This document shows positions 41,429-50,909 of a stretch of 64,000 bases of DNA, one piece after another. Source of the DNA: UBA7672 sp041398245 (GTDB lineage: Bacteria; Pseudomonadota; Alphaproteobacteria; Caulobacterales; Hyphomonadaceae); NCBI GenBank assembly GCA_041398245.1, contig JAWKVC010000011.1, forward strand, positions 62,001 to 126,000. Direction: 5' to 3'. The notes below the pieces were generated by a model that saw only the letters and a list, made by a program, of their open reading frames with translations, searched no databases and was not told where the DNA came from. A program made the translations under genes and the position numbers. Position 1 is the first letter of the stretch, and every line of letters begins with the position of its first letter.

Positions 41429-43276
41429 ATGAGCGATGGAGCAGGCCAGGCGGCAGTCCCGGCAGAGGCCGGAGACGCCCGTTTCGACCGCACGGCGGGA
41501 GCCCAGCGGTGGGGCGAGGGAACGCCCCAGCGCGGCAAGGCCCGGTCGCTCAGGCCGCTGCTGCGGCTGATGCCCTATATCGCGCGCCAGCGCGTCACGG
41601 CGGCGATGGGCGTGGTCTTCCTGTTTCTTGCTGCGGCGCTGAACCTCGCCATCACCTTCCCGGTGCAATGGCTGGGCAACAATGCCTTCCAGAGCTTCGA
41701 TCCGGCGCTGATCAACGCCGGCTTCTCGGCGATGATCGCCATCGCGCTGGCGCTCGGTGTAGCGTCCGCCGTCCGTTTCTATTTCTTCTCGCGCTTCGGC
41801 GAGCGGCTGGCTGCCGATCTGCGCGGCGATGTCTATGCGCGGCTGATGTCGCTCTCCCCGGCCTACTTCTCTCGGCTGAAGACAGGCGAGGCGGTCTCGC
41901 GCCTTACGGCCGACGTGACGCTGATCGAGACGTTCTTCGGCTCCACCTTCTCGATGGCCGTGCGCTCCTTCGTGACGTCCATCGGCGCGCTGATCCTGAT
42001 GCTGATCACATCATGGAAGCTGACGCTGATCCTCTTTGTTCTTGCGCCGGTGCTGATCCTGCCGATCCTGGCGATGGGCCGGCGCGTGCGCAAACTCTCC
42101 GTCAACGCGCAGGACCGCATCGCTGACGCCGCCGCCGAGGCGACGGAGACGATCGACGCCATCGATCTCGTGCAGGCCTATGGCATGGAAAAAGAGCGCG
42201 AGGCGCGCTTCCGGTCGGCGATCGAGATTGCCTTCCGGGCGGCGCTGGCCCGTATCGGCGCCCGCGCCTGGCTCACCGGCATCATCATTGCGCTGATGTT
42301 CGCCGGCGTGACCGGCGTCGTCTGGATCGGCGCGCTGGAAGTGCAATCCGGCGCGATGAGCGTTGGTTCGTTCATGCAGTTCGTGCTGCTCGCCATGTTC
42401 GGCGTGGGCGGCTTTGCGACGGTGGCCGAAGTGATGGGCGATGCGATGCGCGCCTCGGGCGCGGCCCAGCGGGCGGTGGAAATCCTCGAACAGACGCCGG
42501 ACATCGCAGCTCCGCCGCATCCAAAAGCCATGCCCGCCGTGATCGCGGGGCATGTGAAGCTGGAGAATGTCTCCTTCTCCTATCCGGAGGCGCAGGTCCC
42601 CTCGCTGCAGGACGTCACGCTGGAAGCCAAGCCTGGCGAGATGGTCGCGCTGGTCGGTCCCTCCGGTGCGGGCAAGTCGACCGTCTTCCGCATGTTGCTG
42701 CGCTTCTTCGATCCGCAGACCGGCGCCGTCATGCTCGACGGGATGAATGCGCGCGAGGCCGATCCCGGCGAATGGCGTGCGCGCTTCGCCTATGTGCCGC
42801 AGGAAGCGCCCATCTTTTCGGGCGACGCGGCGGGCAATGTCCGCTTCGGACGAACAGACGCGAGCGAAGAAGAGGTGCGCGAGGCCCTGCGCAAGGCGGA
42901 AGCCTTCGCCTTTCTGGAAGGCCGCGGCGGGCTGACGGCGGAAGTCGGCGCCAAGGGCCGCCAGCTCTCGGGCGGCGAACGTCAGCGCATCGCCATCGCC
43001 CGCGCGCTGGTCCGCGGCGCGCCGGTGATGCTGCTGGATGAAGCGACGTCGGCGCTCGACGCCGCCAACGAAAGACTGGTGCAGAAGGCGCTGGATCAGG
43101 CCGCGCATGGCCGGACCACGCTGGTGATTGCCCACCGGCTGGCCACCGTGCGCAAGGCCAACCGCATCGTCGTCTTCGATCAGGGCCGCGTGGTGGAGCA
43201 GGGCGATCACGACAGCCTGGTCCGCGCCGGTGGCCTCTATGCGCGTCTGGCGGAGATGCAATTCACGAGTGGATAG
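41429..43276 (+). CDS. ABC transporter, fused membrane and ATPase domains (MsbA-like exporter)
   Basis: A 615-residue half-transporter. Six membrane helices (about residues 45-330) are followed by an ATPase domain: Walker A GPSGAGKST at 410-418, signature LSGGERQRIAIARAL at about 515-529, Walker B VMLLDEATS and an H-loop in VIAHRLATV. The closest family traits are those of MsbA/lipid exporters, but the substrate is not visible. The first 35 residues are a polar extension. Start ATG 41429. It runs into the inositol-phosphatase-like gene 9 bases later. Confidence 0.95.
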   Translation: MSDGAGQAAVPAEAGDARFDRTAGAQRWGEGTPQRGKARSLRPLLRLMPYIARQRVTAAMGVVFLFLAAALNLAITFPVQWLGNNAFQSFDPALINAGFSAMIAIALALGVASAVRFYFFSRFGERLAADLRGDVYARLMSLSPAYFSRLKTGEAVSRLTADVTLIETFFGSTFSMAVRSFVTSIGALILMLITSWKLTLILFVLAPVLILPILAMGRRVRKLSVNAQDRIADAAAEATETIDAIDLVQAYGMEKEREARFRSAIEIAFRAALARIGARAWLTGIIIALMFAGVTGVVWIGALEVQSGAMSVGSFMQFVLLAMFGVGGFATVAEVMGDAMRASGAAQRAVEILEQTPDIAAPPHPKAMPAVIAGHVKLENVSFSYPEAQVPSLQDVTLEAKPGEMVALVGPSGAGKSTVFRMLLRFFDPQTGAVMLDGMNAREADPGEWRARFAYVPQEAPIFSGDAAGNVRFGRTDASEEEVREALRKAEAFAFLEGRGGLTAEVGAKGRQLSGGERQRIAIARALVRGAPVMLLDEATSALDAANERLVQKALDQAAHGRTTLVIAHRLATVRKANRIVVFDQGRVVEQGDHDSLVRAGGLYARLAEMQFTSG

Positions 43277-43285
43277 ACAAGAACA

Positions 43286-44167
43286 ATGACAAAGCCCGAC
43301 CCCGCCATCGTCAATCTTGGCCCGCTCAACGGCCACAGCGTCGGCCGCATCCTGAAGGAGGCGGTGCGTCGCGCCGCGACCGAAATCCGCAAGCAGCGCC
43401 AGAGTTTCGAGGCGCATGTGAAGGAGGGCTATGGCGGCTCGATGAACGACGTCTTCACGTCGGCCGACAAGGCGGCGCAGGAAGTCTACCTGCGCACATT
43501 CACCGAATGCTTTCCCGGCTGCGGCGCCATCGGCGAGGAGGGATCGCTCTCGATTCCGGCGACTCCGCCGATCACGGCCTACTTCACGGTCGATCCCATC
43601 GATGGCACGCGCGCCTTCATCCGCCGCCAGAGCCACGGCATCACGACAATGGTGGCCCTGGTCGATCAGGGCGAAGTGATCTCCGCCTATGTCGGCGATA
43701 TCTCGTCGGATGAGGTCTATGGCTACCGGCCCGGGTCATCACGCGTGCACCGGATCACCAATCTCGATTCATTCGACACGCTGAATCCAGCGGATGCCGC
43801 GCCGGAATCGATCGGTGAGATCAATGGCCTGCTGCGTGATCCGGTCGAGGCCTATGGACCCGAGACGGGCGCACTGGTCCGGCGCTTCAAGAATTACGAG
43901 ATCATGGGTTCGTCCATTGGCGCCTGGGCGGCGCGCCTATGGAAGGGCGAGGTCTCGGCGCTTCTCATGCCGCCGGGATTCGAGACGCCCTGGGACTCAA
44001 CGCCGGTGATCGGCATCTCGAAGAAGCTGGATATCGCCTGGCTCCGGCCTGAGGGCGGGAAATGGATCGTCTACGAGCCGCAGCTTCCGCTCAAGCCTTA
44101 CCGGCGCGAGCACGACATCCTCATGGTGCACGCCAATTGTGTGAAGGACGGACAGCTGGCGCTCTAG
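43286..44167 (+). CDS. Inositol monophosphatase-family phosphatase
   Basis: A 293-residue member of the FIG/inositol monophosphatase superfamily. Metal sites are present: GEEGS in place of WIDPLDGT-preceding EE, the DPIDGTRAFIRR loop and a distal WDSTPVIG. The variants DPIDGT/RAF place it with sugar-phosphate or histidinol-phosphatase-like members rather than true SuhB. It begins 9 bases after the ABC exporter and is presumably co-transcribed. It faces a second family member tail to tail. The substrate cannot be assigned. Confidence 0.88.
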   Translation: MTKPDPAIVNLGPLNGHSVGRILKEAVRRAATEIRKQRQSFEAHVKEGYGGSMNDVFTSADKAAQEVYLRTFTECFPGCGAIGEEGSLSIPATPPITAYFTVDPIDGTRAFIRRQSHGITTMVALVDQGEVISAYVGDISSDEVYGYRPGSSRVHRITNLDSFDTLNPADAAPESIGEINGLLRDPVEAYGPETGALVRRFKNYEIMGSSIGAWAARLWKGEVSALLMPPGFETPWDSTPVIGISKKLDIAWLRPEGGKWIVYEPQLPLKPYRREHDILMVHANCVKDGQLAL

Positions 44168-44170
44168 GCC

Positions 44171-44980
44171 TCAGGCCTTCGCGGCGGGCTTGCGGATCTT
44201 GCCTTCGACTGATTCGGCCAGTTTCTGTGCAAGGCTTGTGTTCGCCGCCGTGAAGGATCCCGTGCGCGCGTCCTTCTTGTCGAGGCCGACCACCATGCCG
44301 CCGGCTTCCTGAACCAGCACGAAGCCCGCGGCGATATCCCACGGCGAAAGATTGCGTTCCCAGAATCCATCAAACCGGCCGGCCGCCACCCAGGCAAGAT
44401 CAAGCGCTGCCGATCCGAAGCGGCGCACAGCGGCGACTTCCGAGCGGACGCGCACAAGCTCGTCGATGAATTTCTCCGCGCCGTTGACGCCGAGCTGCGG
44501 GATGCCCGTCGTCACAACCGCTTCGGACAGCTTGCGCCGTCCGCCCACGCGCAGACGCTTGTTCTCCAGCCAGGCGCCTTGGCCTTCCTCGGCCCAGAAC
44601 AGTTCATTGCGCATTGGATCGAAAACGACGCCGGCGCGAAGTTTGCCATCGCGCTCGAGTCCGATGGAAACGGCGAAGTGCGGAATGCCATGCAGGAAGT
44701 TCAGCGTGCCATCGAGCGGATCGACGATGAAGCGGTGGGTCTTGTCGGAGCCGACGATCTCGCCGCCTTCCTCCATCAGGAAGCCGTAACCCGGACGGGT
44801 CTTCTCCAGGTTCTTGCGGATGATCTCCTCGGCCTTCTTGTCGGCGGCGGAGACGAAATCGGCCGGCCCTTTGCGCGAGACCTGGAGGTTCTCGACCTCC
44901 CCGAAATCGCGAACGAGCCTGCGGCCTGCCGCGCGCGCGGCATCCATCATCACACTGACGGTGGGGGAAGGACGGGACAT
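44171..44980 (-). CDS. suhB: SuhB-like inositol-1-monophosphatase
   Basis: A 269-residue magnesium-dependent phosphatase with the full set of motifs: GFLMEEGGE, FIVDPLDGTLNFLHG (metal sites) and LSPWDIAAGFVLVQEAGG near the C-terminus. SuhB hydrolyses inositol phosphates and also acts in rRNA transcription in Escherichia coli. Start ATG 44980. Its stop is 3 bases from that of the related phosphatase on the other strand, so the two family members are arranged tail to tail. Confidence 0.93.
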   Translation of the reverse strand: MSRPSPTVSVMMDAARAAGRRLVRDFGEVENLQVSRKGPADFVSAADKKAEEIIRKNLEKTRPGYGFLMEEGGEIVGSDKTHRFIVDPLDGTLNFLHGIPHFAVSIGLERDGKLRAGVVFDPMRNELFWAEEGQGAWLENKRLRVGGRRKLSEAVVTTGIPQLGVNGAEKFIDELVRVRSEVAAVRRFGSAALDLAWVAAGRFDGFWERNLSPWDIAAGFVLVQEAGGMVVGLDKKDARTGSFTAANTSLAQKLAESVEGKIRKPAAKA

Positions 44981-45064
44981 GTCAAACAGCCTTGGCTAGG
45001 GCGCTCCCAATAAAGGGAAAGCCCCAAATTACAAGCATTGATCGCCTCGCCGGGGTGCGGCCGA

Positions 45065-45736
45065 TCAGGCTTGCGCAGCGAGGTTGTCAAAAATGGCGTT
45101 GAACTGGCGCACAGCCTCGCCCGGACCGCCAGCGGCGCGCCAGACGCCTGCGGAAACGGCGAGGAAATCCGCCCCGGATTCCACTAGCGGGCTGGCGTTC
45201 TCGGCCGTGATTCCGCCGATCGCAACACAGGGCAGTTCCATCATCTGCTGCCACCAGGTCAGCAGCTCCGGTTCAGCATGCGCCGCAGGGGTCTTGGTTT
45301 CCGTGGGATAGAACGCGCCGAAGCCGACATAGTCCGCGCCTGACTCGCCGGCTTCCATCGCGAGATGGCGGCTGTCGTGACAGGTGACGCCGACAATGGC
45401 GTCCGGCCCCACAAGCTTGCGCGCCTTGGCGTAGGGGATATCGCCCTGACCGATATGCACGCCGTCCGCGCCCAGTTCGACGGCGAGATCCGGCCGGTCA
45501 TTCACCAGAACGGCGACGCCGCGTTCCTGCGCGCGCGGAACGATATGCCGGCCGAGTTCGAGAATGTGGCTGTCGGGCGCGGAAATTCCCGCGCGTGATT
45601 TCAGACGGATCTGGAGCGAGGCCACGTCGCCAGCATCCAGCGCCTCATCCAGTGCGCGGGAGAATGCTGCGATATCCGCGACTTCCGGCGGCGTGATGAG
45701 ATAGAGGCGGCATCGGCGTAGCGGGGGTGTAGGCAT
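45065..45736 (-). CDS. thiE: Thiamine-phosphate synthase
   Basis: Couples HMP-pyrophosphate with the thiazole phosphate to give thiamine phosphate. A 223-residue TIM barrel with the family phrases LYLITPPEVA, VASLQIRLKSR, VLVNDRPDLAVELGADGVHIGQGDI, VGVTCHDSRH, VGFGAFYPTETK and AIGGI. I start at ATG 45736 (MPTPPLRRC); the longer frame is unneeded. It lies 51 bases downstream of the DUF1272 gene on the same strand. No other thi genes are near, nor a thiamine riboswitch that I can see. Confidence 0.93.
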   Translation of the reverse strand: MPTPPLRRCRLYLITPPEVADIAAFSRALDEALDAGDVASLQIRLKSRAGISAPDSHILELGRHIVPRAQERGVAVLVNDRPDLAVELGADGVHIGQGDIPYAKARKLVGPDAIVGVTCHDSRHLAMEAGESGADYVGFGAFYPTETKTPAAHAEPELLTWWQQMMELPCVAIGGITAENASPLVESGADFLAVSAGVWRAAGGPGEAVRQFNAIFDNLAAQA

Positions 45737-45787
45737 GCGCGAGGCGTACGCCTGTGCGCCGGGCCGGGCAAGCCACCGGGCCAACCT

Positions 45788-46030
45788 CTAGGCGGCGCAG
45801 CCGCCGGTCTTCACGACCCTGCGCGCGGATGCGGGAAACCGCGCCAGTTTCTCGGCAGGGCGGGCAGGGCGCGCAACAAGATCGCCGCCGCAGTTCGGAC
45901 ATTTTCCCTTCAGCGTCTGTTCGGCGCAGCGCGCGCAGAACGTGCATTCGAATGAGCAGATGCGGGCGTCCGGCCCCGACGGATCAAGATCGCGATCACA
46001 GCATTCGCAATTGGGGCGCATCTCAAGCAT
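45788..46030 (-). CDS. DUF1272 zinc-binding protein
   Basis: An 80-residue Cys-rich protein matching DUF1272: MLEMRPNCECCDRDLDPSGP, ICSFECTFCARC and CPNCGGDLVARP. About ten cysteines suggest two structural zinc sites. I start at ATG 46030, the canonical MLEMRPNC start. The role is unknown. It lies just upstream of thiE on the same strand. Confidence 0.9.
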   Translation of the reverse strand: MLEMRPNCECCDRDLDPSGPDARICSFECTFCARCAEQTLKGKCPNCGGDLVARPARPAEKLARFPASARRVVKTGGCAA

Positions 46031-46110
46031 GGCGACGACGTTATCGGGGGCACGCGCCCGAGCGCAATCCAGCTTGCGGACAAAGACTCCTCCAAAGCTG
46101 CCATAGACAG

Positions 46111-46142
46111 AAAATGGCGCGATCCGGCCGGACCGCGCCATT
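46111..46142 (-). terminator. Rho-independent terminator of fba
   Basis: On the minus strand a 13-bp stem with one G.U pair (46130-46142 with 46113-46125) around a 4-base loop is followed by TT. It lies 24 bases after the fba stop. Confidence 0.85.
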
Positions 46143-46165
46143 CGATTCTGTTTGCACAGGGATGA

Positions 46166-47254
46166 TTACTCGGCGGCGACCTTGGCCGTGGCTGTGATCT
46201 TCGGATCGAGTTTTCCGGCCGCGTAGTCCTTGGCCATCACGGCGAGCGAGATCGGCTTGATCTTGCCGGCCTGACCTTCGCAGCCGAACTCCTGATAGCG
46301 CTGGATGCAGACCTTGCGCATCGCTTCCTTGGCGGGCTTCAGATAGCCGCGCGGATCGAACTCGCCGGGCTTCTCGGCGAACACCTTGCGGATCGCGCCG
46401 GTGATCGCCATGCGGTTGTCTGTGTCGATATTGATCTTGCGCACGCCGTGCTTGATGCCACGCTGGATTTCCTCGACCGGAACGCCCCAGGTCTGCGGCA
46501 TCTTCCCGCCATACTGGTTGATGATGTCCTGCAGGTCCTGCGGCACCGACGACGAGCCGTGCATCACAAGGTGCGTGTTCGGCAGGCGGCGGTGGATTTC
46601 CTCAATGACGTTCATCGCCAGAACGGCGCCGTCGGGCTTGCGCGAGAACTTGTAGGCGCCGTGCGAGGTGCCCATGGCGATCGCCAGCGCATCGACCTTG
46701 GTGGCCTTGACGAAGTCGACCGCCTGGTCCGGGTCTGTGAGCAGCTGCGAGTGGTCGAGTTTGCCGTCAAAGCCGTGACCGTCTTCCTTCTCGCCCATGC
46801 CGGTTTCCAGCGAGCCGAGCACGCCAAGCTCGCCTTCGACCGAAACGCCGCAGGCATGCGCCATCTCGACGACCCTGCGGGTGACATCGACGTTGTAGTC
46901 GTAGTCGGCCGGCGTCTTGGCGTCTTCCTTGAGCGAGCCGTCCATCATCACCGACGTGAAACCGAACTGGATGGCTGTCGCGCAGGTGGCTGGGCCGTTG
47001 CCGTGGTCCTGGTGCATGCAGATCGGAATGTGCGGATACATCTCGGAGCAGGCGTCGATGATGTGTTTCAGCACGATGTCGTTGGCGTAGGAGCGGGCGC
47101 CACGAGACGCCTGCATGATGACCGGCGCACTAACCGCATCCGCCGCCTCCATGATGGCCAGCGCCTGTTCCATGTTGTTGATGTTGAACGCCGGCAGGCC
47201 ATAGCCGTGCTCCGCAGCGTGATCCAGAAGCTGCCGCAGCGTGATACGCGCCAT
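46166..47254 (-). CDS. fba: Fructose-bisphosphate aldolase, class II
   Basis: Splits fructose-1,6-bisphosphate into two triose phosphates in glycolysis and gluconeogenesis. A 362-residue zinc enzyme: LPAFNINNMEQALAIM, the zinc-ligand loop ICMHQDHGNGPA, DGSL, VEGELGVLGSLE, and the long-form HGVRKINIDTDNRMA. Start ATG 47254 has AGGGGAA upstream. A terminator follows. It is separate from the pgk-gap-tkt cluster by 3.7 kb of other genes. Confidence 0.97.
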   Translation of the reverse strand: MARITLRQLLDHAAEHGYGLPAFNINNMEQALAIMEAADAVSAPVIMQASRGARSYANDIVLKHIIDACSEMYPHIPICMHQDHGNGPATCATAIQFGFTSVMMDGSLKEDAKTPADYDYNVDVTRRVVEMAHACGVSVEGELGVLGSLETGMGEKEDGHGFDGKLDHSQLLTDPDQAVDFVKATKVDALAIAMGTSHGAYKFSRKPDGAVLAMNVIEEIHRRLPNTHLVMHGSSSVPQDLQDIINQYGGKMPQTWGVPVEEIQRGIKHGVRKINIDTDNRMAITGAIRKVFAEKPGEFDPRGYLKPAKEAMRKVCIQRYQEFGCEGQAGKIKPISLAVMAKDYAAGKLDPKITATAKVAAE

Positions 47255-47541
47255 CGAAAATTCCCCTAAGAGCTGTAATCCGCCTTGTGGCGGCACAGCG
47301 AAAAACGGTCAACAGCATCACAGCAACCCGTAGGCCAGAACGCGGAAAACAAGGTGTTTCGGATTGCCGGAATCCCGTGTCGGGACCGGACCCGCCGGCG
47401 CGTCCTCGGTATGACAGGGCCGTAAGCGCTCTTACAAACCGGAAGGCGTTGCGGTCGGCTCCTTGCGGTTGCCTGATCCGTCGCCTGCCGAGATCGCGCG
47501 CCGCAAGCGGATGACACACTAGTTGCGGCGATCTCTGAGCG

Positions 47542-48732
47542 TCATGCCGCCAGAAGATGCGCCGGCCGGCGCAGGTCTTCGGGCAGCGCACGTCCCATCA
47601 TGTCGATGAAATTGCCCGCATAGAACGCATCCACCGCCTCCGGCGTGCATCCTTCCATCGCGGCATCGAACCGCTTCAGCGGGTTCCGTCCGCCTTCCAC
47701 ATGCGGATAGTCGGACGAGAACATGCAGACCTCCGCGCCGGCCTCGCGCGCGATCCATCCGGCGTCTTCGTGCGGATAGGGCGTCACACGCAGCTGGCGC
47801 CGCACGATCTCGCTGGGCTTCGCCGAGAGGTTCTGCAGCCGCGTCTCGTTCTTGATGAAGGCGCTCGCCGCTGAATCCATGGACCGCATCCAGCCCGGAA
47901 CCCACGCCGCGCCCAGCTCGATCGCGCCGAATTTCAGATCGGGGAAACGGTCGAACACACCATCGAAGATCATCGTCGCCAGCGTCTGCATCGCAGCGTT
48001 GGGAATCGGCATGTAGCTGACCGATGTGAAGTTGTCGTCGCCGCCATGGAAGTCCGGCACGGGCGGAAGACCATTTATCTTGTAGGCCGGGTCCAGCTTC
48101 TCTTCGCCGCCGACATGGAACAGGATCGGCACGCCTGCTTCCCGCGCCATCGCCCAGACCCGATCCAGGCCCACATGGCTGGGCGAATGATGCTGCGGAC
48201 ATTTCGACGGAACCATCAGACCCTTCGCGCCAAGATCGATGGCTTCCGTCGCGCAGGCGACCGCCCGGTCAATGTCCTCCAGCGGGATCTGAGCCGTCGG
48301 CAGCAGACGGCGGTCGATCTTGCAGAAGTCGGCCATCATCCGGTTGTGAGCTGAGGCTGCGGCGTAGCACAGCTCCATGTCGTCGCCCTGATCGAGCCCG
48401 AAATTGCCGAGGCACCAGGTGGTGAATACGAGCTGGCTGGCGAAGCCGAGCGCGTTCAGGGCGGCGGGTCTATCGTCCGCGATGAAGGCGCCCTGTGCGT
48501 CATAGTTCTTGCGCAGGAGAATGTTCGCCTCGGCGCCGGCGCGGAATGCGGCGTCCGCCTGTGCGGCTCTTGCCTGTTCGGCCTTCACCTGTCGCGCCTT
48601 GCGGGTCACGAAGCCCGGCAGCGCGTGATACCGCGTCAGCAGCCGCGCCTCGAAATAGGGATCGAGACAGTCGGACAGCTCCATAAGATGGCTGTCCGCA
48701 TCGTGAATGATCCGCCCCTCGACATAGGCCAT
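47542..48732 (-). CDS. Amidohydrolase family 2 protein (COG2159)
   Basis: A 396-residue TIM-barrel amidohydrolase. It opens with the metal motif IIHDADSHLMEL, then has a barrel His in ILFHVGGEE and the distal metal aspartate in FSSDYPHVEGGRNPL. Such COG2159 proteins include decarboxylases and hydrolases of aromatic or branched compounds; the exact reaction is unclear. ATG 48732 (MAYVEGRII) is taken with GGGAGAA upstream. The next gene on the strand, an SDR, is 105 bases away, so co-transcription is possible and would suit acyl/aromatic catabolism. Confidence 0.88.
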   Translation of the reverse strand: MAYVEGRIIHDADSHLMELSDCLDPYFEARLLTRYHALPGFVTRKARQVKAEQARAAQADAAFRAGAEANILLRKNYDAQGAFIADDRPAALNALGFASQLVFTTWCLGNFGLDQGDDMELCYAAASAHNRMMADFCKIDRRLLPTAQIPLEDIDRAVACATEAIDLGAKGLMVPSKCPQHHSPSHVGLDRVWAMAREAGVPILFHVGGEEKLDPAYKINGLPPVPDFHGGDDNFTSVSYMPIPNAAMQTLATMIFDGVFDRFPDLKFGAIELGAAWVPGWMRSMDSAASAFIKNETRLQNLSAKPSEIVRRQLRVTPYPHEDAGWIAREAGAEVCMFSSDYPHVEGGRNPLKRFDAAMEGCTPEAVDAFYAGNFIDMMGRALPEDLRRPAHLLAA

Positions 48733-48836
48733 GGCGTTCTCCCGCTGGTCGTTTCTGACGTTTTCCAAAGTCAGTCACGCAACGCAGCAGGAGGCAAGAG
48801 GCGGCTTGATACTCGCCGGTTTGGTCGCCCCGGGGG

Positions 48837-49757
48837 CTAGCCGAGTTTGACGCCCAGCGCCTCTGCGGCAGCGGCGACGAACTTGTTCGTCTGCGCGAAG
48901 GCCGCATCCAGCGGTTCTTCGCCGGCCGGGCTGGATATCTTCTCCCAGTTGGCGGCGACGTCATCGACCGTGGCGTTGGCGCCACCGAGGAACACGGCCG
49001 GCGTCTCGTAGATGTGCACCACGGAGAAGCAGCCCGCGCCCGCGCCAAGGATGGTCTTCGAGGGGGCGTTCTCGGAAACGAGATAGAGCACGCCCGGCGT
49101 CACCAGTTCGGGCTGCATCAGGTTGGCGACCTGATCCGGGATCAGGCCTTCCAGCATGCGCGTGGCGGCGGTGGGCGCCAGCGTGTTGACGCGGATGTTG
49201 TTCTTCTGGCCCTCATGGTGAAGCACATTCATCAGGCCGACCATGGCCGCTTTGGCCGCGCCATAGTTCGACTGGCCGAAATTGCCGTAGATGCCCGACG
49301 CCGACGAGGTCAGCATGATGCGGCCGTAGTTCTGCTCACGCATCGTCTCCCACACCGCCTTGGTGCAGTTCGCCGTACCGAACAGGTGGACGTCCACCAC
49401 CTTCTTGAAGTCGTCCATCGTCATCTTGGCGAATGTCTTGTCGCGCAGGATGCCGGCATTGTTGATCAGGATGTCGACGCGACCCCATTTGGCCTTGGCG
49501 TCCGCAACCATGGCCTCGACCTGGTCGAGCTTGGTGATGTCGGCGCCGTTGGAGATCGCCTCTCCGCCGCCGTCGCGGATTTCCTTGGCGACGCCCTCGG
49601 CCGCCGAGATCGAACCGCCCGATCCGTCCACCGATCCGCCGAGATCGTTGACGACGACTTTCGCCCCACGCGCCGCGAGCTGCAGGCAGTGATGCCGGCC
49701 CAGACCGTTGCCGCCGCCCGTCACAATGGCGACCTTGCCGTCAAATCGGATTGTCAT
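48837..49757 (-). CDS. SDR-family hydroxyacyl dehydrogenase (multifunctional-enzyme type)
   Basis: A 306-residue short-chain dehydrogenase like the dehydrogenase domain of peroxisomal multifunctional enzyme type 2. NAD-binding TGGGNGLGRHHCLQLAARGA, the conserved NNAGILRDKTF, and the catalytic SSASGIYGNFGQSNYGAAK (Ser-Tyr-Lys) are all visible. The 3-hydroxyacyl-CoA link is by homology. The VTGG start is MTIRFDGKVAIVTGGG. It is followed downstream by the amidohydrolase and could be part of a short catabolic unit. Confidence 0.92.
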   Translation of the reverse strand: MTIRFDGKVAIVTGGGNGLGRHHCLQLAARGAKVVVNDLGGSVDGSGGSISAAEGVAKEIRDGGGEAISNGADITKLDQVEAMVADAKAKWGRVDILINNAGILRDKTFAKMTMDDFKKVVDVHLFGTANCTKAVWETMREQNYGRIMLTSSASGIYGNFGQSNYGAAKAAMVGLMNVLHHEGQKNNIRVNTLAPTAATRMLEGLIPDQVANLMQPELVTPGVLYLVSENAPSKTILGAGAGCFSVVHIYETPAVFLGGANATVDDVAANWEKISSPAGEEPLDAAFAQTNKFVAAAAEALGVKLG

Positions 49758-49852
49758 GGATGTCCTCGTCCTTCACACGCGTGCGAAGGTCGGATGGCAA
49801 AGCAATGGCCGGATGGCAAGTGCGCGTGCGGTCGCGCCGCTCCTGTGAGGGT

Positions 49853-50836
49853 CTACCTGCCTACATTCTGCTGCAGCGCTGCCGGATAGCGGTCTCCCAG
49901 CACCTTGATCCCGGCGAGCGCCTGCTCAATCAGCTTCAGTTCATCCGCGCCGAGCTTCAGCGAGACGGCGCCAATGTTTTCCTCCAGCCGCGACAGCTTC
50001 GTGGTGCCGGGGATGGGCACGATCCAGGGCTTCTGCGCCAACAGCCATGCCAGCGCCACCTGCGCCCGCGTTGCTTTCAGCCGCGTCGCGATCTCGCCCA
50101 GGCGGTCGACCAGAACCTGGTTGGCATTGCGCGCCTCGTCTGCAAATCGCGGCAAGGAACTGCGGAAGTCCTTCGCGCCGAACGTCGTCGAGGCGTCGAT
50201 CGCGCCCGTGAGGAAGCCTCGCCCGAGCGGACTGAACGGGACGAAGCCGATGCCCAGTTCTTCCAGTGTCGGCAGGATCTCGGTCTCGGGTTCGCGCCAC
50301 CAAAGCGAATATTCGCTCTGCAAAGCCGCGACCGGCTGTAGGGCATGCGCCTTCCGGATCGTTGCGGCGCTGGCCTCCGACATGCCGAAATGCTTCACCT
50401 TGCCGGCGGCGATCAGGTCTTTGACGGTGCCCGCGACGTCTTCGATCGGCACTTTCGGATCGACGCGGTGCTGGTAGAGCAGGTCAATGTGGTCCGTGCG
50501 CAGCCGCTTCAGCGCCGCCTCCGTCACCGCGCGGATGTTCTCCGGCCGGCTGTCCACGCCCGCGCGCGCCATACCGTTCGGAAAGCCAAACTTGGTCGCG
50601 ATCACGACCTTGTCGCGCACAGGCTGCAGGGCCTCACCCAGCAGGTCTTCGTTCGTGAAAGGACCATACGCTTCAGCCGTGTCGAAGAACGTCACGCCCC
50701 TGTCGACTGCCGCGCGCAGCAGGGAGATTGAAGCGCCTCGCTCGGGAGCCTCGCCATAGGCGTAACTCAGCCCCATGCACCCAAGCCCGATGGCTGAGAC
50801 TTCAAGCCCACTCTTTCCGAGGACGCGCGTCTGCAT
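49853..50836 (-). CDS. Aldo/keto reductase
   Basis: A 327-residue NADPH-dependent reductase of the YajO/Tas-like AKR group. Features: LGCMGLSYAYGE near the start, FFDTAEAYGPF with the catalytic Asp and Tyr, LLYQHRVDP with the His, PFSPLGRGFLTG, and the C-terminal cofactor site IVPIPGTTKLSRLEENIGA. Carbonyl substrate unknown. It is monocistronic by spacing, with divergent-like gaps on both sides. Confidence 0.93.
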   Translation of the reverse strand: MQTRVLGKSGLEVSAIGLGCMGLSYAYGEAPERGASISLLRAAVDRGVTFFDTAEAYGPFTNEDLLGEALQPVRDKVVIATKFGFPNGMARAGVDSRPENIRAVTEAALKRLRTDHIDLLYQHRVDPKVPIEDVAGTVKDLIAAGKVKHFGMSEASAATIRKAHALQPVAALQSEYSLWWREPETEILPTLEELGIGFVPFSPLGRGFLTGAIDASTTFGAKDFRSSLPRFADEARNANQVLVDRLGEIATRLKATRAQVALAWLLAQKPWIVPIPGTTKLSRLEENIGAVSLKLGADELKLIEQALAGIKVLGDRYPAALQQNVGR

Positions 50837-50909
50837 GGCTGAACTCCGTGGCTGACGGCGTTCAATGTAAGGCGGCGAAGCGGCCGGGGTAACCCGTCAG
50901 CGAAAAGAG

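Noticed and set aside
42011..43636. A 541-codon antisense frame over the ABC exporter
   Set aside because: It runs across two real genes with clear motifs on the other strand.
47255..47541. A riboswitch or small RNA between fba and the amidohydrolase
   Set aside because: No recognisable conserved core; only promoter-like spacing.
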